From contig CM038223.1 in the NCBI GenBank assembly GCA_021442155.1, forward strand, positions 30,974,983-31,038,982: a stretch of DNA of 64,000 nt, given 5' to 3'. A program made the translations under genes and the position numbers. The notes under the pieces were generated by a model. It saw only the letters and a program-made list of their open reading frames with translations. It searched no databases and had not been told where the DNA came from. The stretch's first letter is position 1. The number at the start of each line of letters is the position of its first letter. Origin of the DNA: Cymbidium sinense (Eukaryota; Streptophyta; Magnoliopsida; Asparagales; Orchidaceae). Below are positions 48,668 through 60,600 of the stretch, piece by piece.

Positions 48668-51600
48668 GATACATGATTAAACCTATGAACAATCTGCTGA
48701 GTTATATCATTCATGCTAAGCTTGAACCTTTTGATGTCTTTCCATCAAAAGAATAAGGGTATTTCCACATAGGTGAGGGGAACCTCTCTTATGATAATAG
48801 GTTTTTGGCAACTTTGGCATTTTTTAGATTTTAAATTTCTTCAATCTCTACCCAAATTAATTTTTTTCCCCTAAGTCTTTGTTTTTTTTTCCAATAAGTC
48901 ATTCGAATGTATTTTAGCCTTTTCCACCAATTTAATTTTCTAAAACTAATCTTTGATTGTGATCTCTATTTTGCCAACAACAACAACAACAACAACAACA
49001 ACCCTTTATCCCACTATAAAGGGTCAGCTACATGAATCCTTCTTCTCCATAGTGTCCTATTAAGTGTCAAGTTCTCATTTAATTCTAATAAACTAAAGTT
49101 ATTTTTTATGCATCCTAACAAAGTCTCTTTAGGTCTACCTCTATCTTTCTTAACATAAGGCAAATCTAAAACATCTACTCTCCTAACTTGGACACTAGTA
49201 CAACTCTAGTATTCATATCCTTAATGACTTAAATATAATCAATATTAACCCCTTTCTTTTTTAGAACTCTCCAAAGCAATTCTCTTGGAACTTTATCATA
49301 TGCTTTCTCTAAATCAACAAATATCATATGCAAATCCTCCTTACTTTCTCTATACTTCTCCATCAAACCTCTCAACAAATATATAGCATCCATAGTAGAT
49401 CTACTTGACATGAAACCAAATTGATTTTGAGAAACTTTTATATCACATTGTAACCTATGCTCAATTACTCTCTCATAATTTTAATTTATGGCAGATTAAC
49501 TTAATTCCTCTATAATTTGCACACTTCTCCATCAAACCTCTCAACAAATGTATAACATCCATAGTTGATCTACCTATCACAAAACTAAACTAATTTTGAG
49601 AAACTTTTGTATCATAGCATAACCAATGCTTAATTACTCTCTCCCATAATTTTAATGTATGACACATTAACTTAATTCTTTTATAATTTGCACATTCTTG
49701 TGCATCACTCTTATAATCCCTATTTTGCAATCAAAGAAATTTTACAATTATTTCAATCTAAAAATTTGTTAATATCACACAAAATCAAATGTAGAATTTT
49801 CAAATTTTACCTTAATGAAGGATATTTTAGTGCGCAAATTATAGAGGAATTCAGTTAATGTGTCATACATTAAAATTATGGGAATTATGGGAGAGAGTAA
49901 CTGAGCATAGGTTACAATGTGATACAAAAATTTCTCAAAATCAATTTAGTTTCATGTCGAGAAGATCTACTATGGATGTTATACATTTGTTGAGAAGTTT
50001 GATGGAGAAGTATAGAGAAAGTAAGCAGGATCTACATATGATATTTGTTGATTTAGAGAAAGTATATGATAAAGTTTCAAGAGAAGTACTTTGGAGAGTT
50101 CTAAAAAGGAAGGAGTTAATATTGATTATATTTAAGTCATTATGTATATAAATACCAGAGTTGTTACTGTGTCCAAACACAAGAAAGATTGACAAAATAT
50201 TTTCCTATTTTAATTGGATTACATCAAAGATCTGCTTTAAGCCCATATCTTTTTGCTTTAGTTATGGATGTTCTTACGGGGCATTTACAGGAGGATGTAC
50301 CTTGGTATATGCTTGTTGTTGATGATATTCTTCTTGTTGATAAGACTAGAGAGGGAGTCCAAGAGAAACTTGAATTATGGAGGTCAACCTTAGAGTCTTA
50401 AAATTTTCATTTGAGTACATCTAAAACTGAATATATGGAGTATAATTTTAGTTGTAGAAGTTTTAGTGGTGGTGTTGTGACATCAGGTGATCAAATCATT
50501 AAAAAGAGTGACCATTTCAAATATCTCGAGTCCATTGTTCAAAATAATGGTGAAATAGATGGGGATGTTATTAGTAGAATTCAAGCTGGATAGTTGAAGT
50601 GGAGGAATGCATCTGGCCTATTATGTGATAGAAAATCATCACTTAGACTTAAGGAAAAATTTTATAAGATTGCGGTAAGACCTGCAATGATTTATGGTGC
50701 ACAATGTTGGCCAGTAAAAGAGAAGCATAAAACTAAGTTAAGTATTGTAGAGATGAGGATGTTCAGGTGGATGAGTATATTTATCCAAAATCACCCCCAA
50801 CAATGTCAATGAACTTTTGTAATACCTAAAAGTACACCAAATAGGTTAAATTAAACACATTTTAAAATATACCCCATTTTTTCGCATATTTCAAAAATCA
50901 CTCAAGACATTTTTATAAAACTCTACTCTTCATTTCGATCATTTTAATATATAGAAGTTTATATTAAACCTAATTATTTTAATCATTATAAAGTTACTTG
51001 TATTTGAATTATATTTTCCTAAAGTTTAATTTAAGATTATTGTTTACTAATTAATTCCCTGTAGCAAATAAAGTTAATCCCATTTAAATCAACATGCAGT
51101 AGTGGATAATGAATGGTTAAGATTAATTAATTACAGCATAAATGATTAATTAAATTCTCTATTATATAACCTCTCCAAATTTCTCTCAATTCTTCCATTT
51201 CTTCCTCCCTAAGTCCCACAACCTTTCAATTGTCGACTGCTGTCCGTGGCTCCTTGCTGGGCTGCTGTCCGTGTCTCCTTGTTGAGCTGCTGTCTATGGT
51301 TCCTTGCCGGCTGTTGTCTGTTGCCTGCTTTAAGTCCGGTGCTAGGGTAGAAGTTAGGCAGCCGAGAGGCTGTTGTGTTTGGCTTGAGAGAAGCAGCCGG
51401 GAAAGCTGTTGCTGGACGGGGTAAAATAGGGAGGCGGAGAAGGGACATTAAGGTAAAATTGTTGATTGATTAGTTTTTATATAATTCTAATCAAATTCAA
51501 CTCAATTAATTTTTGTTCTTTCCACTATTTAATTCTCTTTCTACAACAAATCGAGAAGTGGAAAAAAATATGGAAGTTGGAAAAAATTAATATAAATTGG

Positions 51601-54600
51601 GTAATAATATATACGTAACTAGATAATTATATGAATGTTATATGTACATCTGAAAAATCAATAACATAATATTTAAAGAAAATATATAAGTTAAATGTTA
51701 ATTTTTTGTTGAAATTGAAAAATTGGATGCTGTAGGACGTTGGGAGTGAAGTTAATAAAATTGCAATTGAAATATATAATTAAGTTATAATAAAGTTATC
51801 TTATTTCAATCAAGTAATCGACATTTAGTATTAAATTAAACATTTGGGGCTGATTGGGATGTTTGTTAGATAGGAAGGATTGCATGTGGTGATTTCAAGT
51901 AAGAAATAAAGAATTTATTTTATGAATGTTACGAAATAAAGTATGAAAATTTGATGTTAGGGTTTGTATTCGAGGAAGCGTTGACATATATGTCTCAACC
52001 TATGATGCACGGATACTTCTAAAAAAGAAGTATGCAATGTCAGACACGAGCATGGGTCTGACACGTGTCGGGCACGACTGAGCGTGTCGGATTTAAATAA
52101 TATTAAAAATTAAAAGAGGCGTGTGTCGCATTCGTGTATCAAAAATAACTAAATTAATGTTACATAAAAAATATTTTTAAATATAATTTGTCATATTTTA
52201 AGTTATCATGAGAGATTTTAGAAATTTGGAGAATGTGATTTGAGTGAGAAAGAGAAGATTATAGGATATATTTATTATAAATAATTAAAATTATAGAAAA
52301 TTGTACTTAAATTTATAATTTATACACAACAACAACAAGCCTTAATCCCACTAGGAAAATTTATAATTTATAATTGATAATAAATTTTATTTATTAAAAT
52401 TATTAACATACAATAAAAAAATTAGACATATATATGTTATTTAAGTAATTGGTTTAATTTTTATGATTAAATGACTTAACTTTTTTTTTATTTTTTAATA
52501 TTTTCTTATTTAATTAATATATATTATTTTTAATTATTATTATAAAATGTTGTCCAACGTGTGTCCGTATCCTATATTTTTAATAATAAAAGTGTCTCAT
52601 GTCTATGTCGTGTCGTGTTTGTGTCCCTGTATCTGTGTCCGTATTCATAAAACATAACTCACAACTGAAATGAGGCATATAATTCCAAAATTAGGTTCAA
52701 ATTTTCTATAGTATTGATGTGTCATTATTTACTTATTGTGATTCTATTATGTATTGCATTCAGATATTTCTTTTATATTTTGTTCAGATAGAATTGATTA
52801 CCTGGACAACCTATTAATCATATTTTACTAATTTACAATGATTAAGATTCAAGTCAGAATTCTTGATTTCATTCAATATTGCAATGCATATTAATAAATG
52901 ATTCAACATAGGTACATATAAAAGTACAAATGAAATTAATGCATATAATAAGTAAGAAATGTCATAAAATTTGTTATAGGCAAACTATTTCATAATAACC
53001 TGTGCGGGTAAGCAAAAATTTTGATGAGATGAGCCTTTGATAGGATATTATGGGCTCCTAAAATTCGCGTCGGACCTCTCGATTAAGAGAGTTTGATTAA
53101 TATCAATTAACTTTTCAAAATATAAATGAAACAGTAGATAAGACACTACCCAGAGATTTCACCCTCATTTTGTGAGGACTTTAGATCTAGTTCCAGGTTT
53201 CATATAAGCACAAGCACTTATAATTAATTATCCCTCCCAATGGTGAAGGACTAATCATTAGCTCACTAATTACTCAGTGTACAGTAGTTGGAAAAAAATT
53301 TTAAGTTTAAATTCATCATTTTACACTTAAAGTGGATAGTTGGAGAAATGATGATGCGCCCAATCAATATCTCATGATTTCGTCATCCCGAACTATCATT
53401 ATTCTTAATCTACTTAGTCAAAAGAGGTACTCAACGTAACATGATCAAAAAATCTTTATCAACAGTCATGGGTTGTATCGTCCAAGATAATCATGTGAAA
53501 TAAGTTGATGTTTGTCTAAAGAGACAAGTTTAAATCCACCTTAGAGGTCTTTTTTCCCCATCAAGTGTGTCATATGGTTCACAACTCAATGGGCAGATTC
53601 ATTGGAGAACATGTGGGCTACAGTCGTAACCGTAATATAATGGTTGGCGGCAAAACACCCATCGGAGCTCGGTCATAATCGCTTTGGAGCACAACCACAG
53701 CAGAACTTCGGGTCGCTTCGATATAAGATTGTTTGAAAATAAACATAGTAGTGTATTTAACTTGACATTAATTCTTTTATAAGCTTATCACATTCAACAA
53801 ACTATTGTGGAAGGTGGATTGAATGAATTTTATTTTAAATATTTCGATGATGAATTTTATTTAAATATTTAGAATTGAATAACTTATTATATATTGTATT
53901 TGGATTGATACTTGATTTAAGTTGATTTAATTTGAAATTGTAAGCACATTTTGATGGTAATATACCTCCGGTTGCAGTCTCCATTTCAACAAAGTCATTA
54001 TCGGAGTTTAAACATTATCAACTATGTTCTTTTATTAGCAAAAGATCGAGTATATGATCCACATTGTAGAACTTATCAACTCTAGCTTAGACATAAAGGA
54101 TTGAATCTAGAATTTTCATTTATTACTTAAATTTGAGATAATTTAATATCAATACTTTCAAAAAATTTGATAAAAATAAACCCTCCAGTTAAAATCTTCA
54201 TTCAACACAGCCGTCATTGGGGTATAAACCTCATCGACTCTACTTATCTGCTAGCAAAGAATTGGATCTATAGCTAAAACCTGCAATTATCTTTTTAAAC
54301 TTGAAGGATTTTATGAACTTACATTTGAATATGAAATATCTCCATTAAGGCCTTTGATGGTCGTATGCAAATGTATAATTCAAATTTTCTTCTTAGTGAT
54401 CAAACATTTAACTTGTAGCCAATCCAGTCAACTTTGATCCTCATAAGAAGGAGGATAAAATTGGTTATGTGCGACTTACAATTTCAACATTTAAGTAAAA
54501 TGGCTTATTAATAGTGTGCATATGTATCAGTCTTTAAGGATCAAACTTACGATAGATAAATATATTTTTGAAATAATTATCAATTGATAAAATACTCACA

Positions 54601-57600
54601 GACTTTTTGAGACAAGACAGAGATTAAGTCTATTTAGTTTTAACCCACGCAGTATCCTCAAATACTAGATATGAGCTTTTAATAGTGTTAAGACCCATGC
54701 AGATTAATCAAATTCATTTTACAGTTTATGTGCATATACATTACATAATTACATGAATTTCTACATGACCACATAATGCATTTATATGCATTGTGATGTT
54801 ATCAATTCGGTCGTGAGCTATCTCACAATGTATGTATACTTTAACTCTTTAAATAGTTTGCCCATATTTTGCAGCACATAAATTGAGTGTCATGATATGT
54901 GCAAGAGATTCAATTCAACTAAGTGCTCGCAAGAAATTTGAATCATTCGTATTGAGTAAGAGCGTGCTTTTTAATAATGTGCACAGGATTATTCCACTTA
55001 GAAGTCTACACTAATTCTCAATTAACTATGTTGAATGAAACGAATGCTTTATGATGCATGCAGTGATCATTTAAAACTTATATCAAAGCCTTTTATCTGT
55101 TCTTAAATTGTAGATTTGGTGGCATAAGGTGCTCAAAGTTTATGTTATAATTCAAGGTAGTATATCGTTCTTTAACTTGTTCCTCCAATAATTGAAGTTG
55201 AAAAATTTAATGGAATCTCCTTTGTATTTGTTGACAAGATATCAGCTTCACTAGGAGATATGTTCAGTTTCTTTTGGGTTGTTTCCACTTCGTTTGATGC
55301 AACTTCACTCTTATCTTCAATTTTAGCTCTATGATTAATTGGAGATTAGACTTGGAACCAATTGCAAGTTTCCAAACTTCCATACTTGAATCAATAAATG
55401 CACTGCTTATCATAATTTCAAAAACTCATTTCTGCAATCATTTTAGATGACATTAAATTGTTTGTCAAATAATATTGAATCAAACACATTGCATTTAATT
55501 GATAACCTTGCTATCTAGAAAAATCATTATTTACATAACATTGAACTAAACAACCCCAACAAAATAAGAAATAGAAAGAAAACTTTTCAAGATTATAAAA
55601 AGACAAAAGTGCATAGACATTAGCATCATATATCTAGAATTTTATAGGCAATTTTTTTAAACTAAGTATCATTAGAATATTAATTAGGTAATTAAGTATT
55701 AATAAAAAAAATTTAAGAATAGGTATAGCCCAACTAAGGGGCTTAATGGATAGGGCCGCCTAATTAAGTGGGCGACTGGCCCCAAACACCAGAATATATA
55801 ATTATCAGCCAAGTAGCATTCTACAATAATTAATTGACAAATGATCGTGGATATCAAACCTAACTAATTGCAGTATATCAATCCTTAACTAATTGCATTA
55901 CATCAAAAAGAAAAAAAAAACATATTTAACTGAATAAATCAAAATAGTTATGTTATTTGATTCGGTCTAATCGATTCAACAAAAAAAAATTATCCAAATC
56001 GACCAAATGCACACCCCAACATATAAAGGATTCTTTTGATTTGCCAGTTTAAACCCGTTGTCAGGTGCGCATAATGGTTATCTTCTCAAATCATCATCAT
56101 TTCCCTCATATATTCTTAATAAAAATGAACCAAATTGGTACATTAGCACAACTTATGTGAGAATTGGATCCTCCCAAAATTGGGATTCAAGTAGTTCAAA
56201 GAAAGTGCACATGAAATATAACAAAGGTAGTACAGACGTAGTACAGACGCATAAATGATCATTAAGCATAAATGATCAATGAAAGAAATAAATAAAAACA
56301 AACGGTAACAAGTGACAATTTAAACATCTAACGCCTGCGCGTGGAATCGCACCACTCTCGTGTTCGGTCGTGCACGGATGGACGCCACGCTTGATGGTGA
56401 CCCTCCGATGCGTCGGATCATCCCGGACTGGAAAATAGGTGCCGTGACTCATATGTGGCGATAGAAGGACACGGATCAAGATATGTATGGACCTGGATCC
56501 GCATAAGTAGATGGTCCGACGCTCCAATCATGATGCGACACCTCTCAGAAAACATCCGTAATATGTCTCCCCGAGTACACGCCGATCTGTCTTCGGATAG
56601 CGCTATCTATCAACGATCCTCAGAAGCTCGTGTCCACATGGCGTATGGTGAAAGATATCCCGAGTCGCCAAGATGTGCTTCGGCAAGGTCACATGGGATT
56701 TCAATATCATCTGTTAGGACAGTTTCGTCAGATGGGCCGTCAAAGTAAACATCGTTGTCCCACTCTCTCGTAGTTTAACACATCCAGACATACTCGTTTG
56801 TGGACAACAAATGACTCACTGTCAATATTACAGAGTGAGCGCTTTTTTAGAAGATTATGACTATCTAGATTCCCAAGCACAGTGGCTTCTACCCCGAGTG
56901 AACAGTCATCATCACTAATATCCTGCTCAGACTCACTACTTGAACCACTGCCCACAGTCTGATACTCATCTTCGCCTGCATCACTCTGAGGCATATACGA
57001 TTTTTCTGAACGATAGACAACATCATCACTGCCACAAAACTCATAAGTTGAACGACAACCTATCATATTAATTATTACAAGAGCAAACAGAGAAAGGTTT
57101 ATATATTACCCGGAATCAACTCATCAAAGCCGTGTCCCTGTGAGGTGCATGCGATGAAATCCGTATCGCAATGGTATATCTACGACCTTATTACGGATCG
57201 GTGATGTGGATGCAACATTAACATCCTCCACTTCGACATACAATACCAACATCTGACAGGAAGCTTCATCCAGTGTAACTTCGCAAACGTCATCGTCAGA
57301 TATTACAGACGCTATAAATCCGCCACCCACCGGATAACGACCTGTAAAAGTGATTGTGTGACGCTCTGGATTAATGGGCAAGGTTCTCATAATCCGTTGC
57401 TTCAATTCCAGTAAAGTGCTCTGACGCAGAACCTTAACTGGACGATTTCGACCTCCCACATAACTTGGACTGAATTGCTCATCGATACTTAGTTCGCCTC
57501 CATAGAAAAGGATTAGCGAAACAAATTCTCTATTCATTCTTGCAAAACAAACTATATGAATAATCAAAAATTTATATTAATCGATACCCTAAATAATACT

Positions 57601-60600
57601 ACTATTGGCTACTTAACACCTGAACTGCAACGCCAACACAAACCTACAAATCAAATATCAAATAAAAGTCTAACCAAACAACTCTAATCCCTAGCACACT
57701 CTAATCCCTAGCACACATACTCTATTAATTTATAAATTGATAAAAACAGGGATTTACCGTGTGTTTACAAAAAACGACGGGCAAGTATGCAAAAAAAGGT
57801 AGAATCCGCCACAAGAAATTTCCTCAAACAAAATGGAGCCGCCGGAATCGTCGCTGGAAGCTAATGTTGGCTTCCAACAGCTGCTAGATGGGAGAGGGAA
57901 GTCGTCAAACGGCGTGAACGTGGCTGTCGGGAAGAAAGGAAGTTTCTTTCGAATACCCGGAGAAGACGGCGCAATGCAGGCGGTTGGAGCTACGCCAACG
58001 GCTGCCGGGAAGCTTCGAGATGGAGAGGAGCGCCCCTGAGGGCTTAAACGGTCAGGAGCTCCTAGGCGGAATCCACTCGGGGCTTAATCGAGAAAGAGAA
58101 GAGATGAGATAATTCGATGATCGCCCTAATAATGTTCGTACCCACTTGCTTGATAATCGAAGTCACGTACTAAGTGGGCAGCCTCAATTTCACGCGAGCA
58201 TACCCACTAGTAATTATATCTATTCTTAATTTTTTTTATTAATACTTAATTACCTGATTAATATTCTAATGATACTTAGTTTAAAAATATTGCCAATTTT
58301 ATAATAGTGATAATGATGCAATGCCTTCATCGTAATTTCTTACATTTATTATATAGGACAGTTGTTATACTTATTTAGTTATTTAATTACTTTAAGCAAC
58401 ACTTAGTTATTTAATTATATTTTCTTATTTTATTTTGTGTTGCTAACAATGGGAATATATGGCCCCATTGAGTGAACTGTAAGTAGTTTTTTTTATATTT
58501 CCTGAATAGTAAAACATCTTTCCTGTATTCCTTCGTCTCCCGTCTCCGCCTCTCTTATTCGCCGTGATCTGAACCGCATCAAAGAAGACAAACACCAAAA
58601 ATCCATTGTATCCTGACTTGCAAATGTATTATTTTAATGGCATATACTTCTCGCAAGAATCAATGACGTGGAGGGCAAGGAAATGAAATTTATATCATTT
58701 TAAACTAGTTCTTTCTCACTTAGAAGAAATAAATTTATACCATTGAAAGAGGTGTTCATTCTAATACAAGATTTATCTAGCAATAATATTTTTGGCTTAC
58801 CATTTGATAGTAGCAGAAGCAGCAGCTAGGCAGAGATAATATTGCTTGTGGTAAGTGTCTAAACCCAGAGCAGATGGCTCATTAGCTGCTAGATTTCGCA
58901 CCAACATAGTACCCTAAAAGGTTGGATTATTTGACAAGAGAATTAGTAAATATCAATAACTTAATGATTCCATACAAGATATGAATAACGAGGATTAATC
59001 TCTTTCACCCCACCTTGGTATCATCAAAGCAACCACGTGGTACTATTACCTGTGCAAATGAATGCCAAATTACACATGAACAAGTCAAAAAAAAACTTTA
59101 AAAAATTCCTTTACCTTCTTATTTGATGGATAATGCTTATCTACTAGCTCTGAGACCCCGACCATACCATCTGGAACCAACTTAATAGGTGGAACTATTA
59201 TTGTCGTAGGATCATAGAAGAGCAACAATGTCTTTGTATTTTGATATGAACAACTTGTTTCAATGTACTGAGAAAGATGCAATGATGCCGATCTCAAATC
59301 AAATGCAGCCATACCAACCTATGTAAATGTGGCAATATCTACAGCTATTAGCAAAATTGATTGTTTTTTACATAGAATTGCCGAATAGCACAATGATATA
59401 ATGGGATATATTCCAAACACTTGAATTATTAAACTCTTGCCACTATACAATGCACACATTGAGAACCAATTGATAAAAGTACATTTTCAAATAATAAAAA
59501 AAAAACCTTTTTGTACAAAAGCCACAAAATATGAATGTACTTCCCATCAACTAAAACTACCTCTTATGCAATAAAATCCAGAAAAAATGTCTTCATGATT
59601 CACATATGATTAGTTTCCAATAAACATGCAAACCAATTAGTTTCATGATGCTGTGAAAACAAACTTCTGTACAGCATATCTGACCCATCAAAAATGAAGG
59701 TTCATATCTTGATTCACCTCCATTTATTGCTAAATATGACTATGAACCTAAACAGAAACTCACGCATTAAAAGAGATGATAAATGGAAGTAGTTTTGTCA
59801 AGGGTTATTGAAGGTTTTGTTGTTATTCTGAAGCAAAATATGAAATATCCATTCATAAAAAAAGATCACACGAGAGTTCATATCTATATCTCAGCAAACA
59901 TTCAATAAAGAAAAGCTTCAAGCTTTTAGCGTCCTTCTTTAGTCGGACACTACAAACAACAGCCACAACAAAGATAAGATTCCGAGGAGACAGGGGCAGA
60001 ACCATGTTATCTTCAAGGTGGGCAATTGCCCACCCTGAAAAATTAATTTTTTTTATCTCATAAAGTTAGGTTTGTAATTTTTCCCCTATAAATTAAATAT
60101 AAATTAAGGTTAATAAACACTGCTAGCAGGGGACACCAGCCTCAGCATGAGGCATTTCTTGTGGCTGCCTTCAGCATCTCTAAGCCGACGATTGCATCAT
60201 ATTCCAGCAGCAACATTCAATGGCTAAAACAGGGGATGCCAGCATTAAGAGTCTCTATCACTGTTTTCTTCTCTGCTCTCTTTCTCTCTCTTTCTGTGCT
60301 CCTTTCCATTTCCTTCACTGGGCTTCACGTGACATTTCTTTTTGAAAAGGTGTGAAAAAGTATTCGCACTCCACCCAAAAGATAAAAGCTAAGTTTTTTT
60401 TTTTCCTAATATATATAATCTGAAAAGAAGAATCATTAAAATGTAGAATTTACAAGGATTCACATATATTTATTAAATCTGATTTTGATTCCTTATAGTT
60501 AATGTTTTGGATTAACATCATGTTCCTTGAATCAGTAATTAAATTCACACTAAATTAATAGAAAGATCAAAGATTGAGTTGTTCTCAACTTTTAATTATA

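Larger units (their letters stand above)
50818..53040 (+). repeat. Gypsy LTR-like stretch, interrupted
   Basis: It begins TGTAATACC like gypsy LTRs and has a CT-rich leader (51180-51430), a 'gtattcgaggaagcg' motif near 51970 that parallels the solo LTR near 44300, and a 'gagatgagcc' motif near 53025 that parallels 44630. A TIR element interrupts it at 52001-52656. The right end is unclear because repeat B copy 3 follows. Confidence 0.5.
55615..58325 (-). mobile_element. Mutator-like element (MULE), internally deleted
   Basis: Near-identical inverted repeats of about 90 bp (55641-55737 and 58213-58300), extending more weakly outward, bound a 2.7-kb block. Inside, a minus-strand gene starts near the right end, as the transposase gene does in MULEs. 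Only the N-terminal PB1-like part and an acidic linker are clear. The catalytic core (DDE, SWIM zinc finger) is missing. A 9-bp target duplication could not be fixed. It lies in MSH4 intron 4, in the same orientation as MSH4. Confidence 0.75.

Noticed and set aside
48975..50778. Twin-priming inversion of a single RTE insertion
   Set aside because: The inverted and direct parts cover the same RT region. Twin priming leaves adjacent, not overlapping, segments.
57833..58039. Plus-strand frame of 68 codons
   Set aside because: It is antisense to the GC-rich 5' leader of the MULE gene, which has plausible splice sites on the minus strand.
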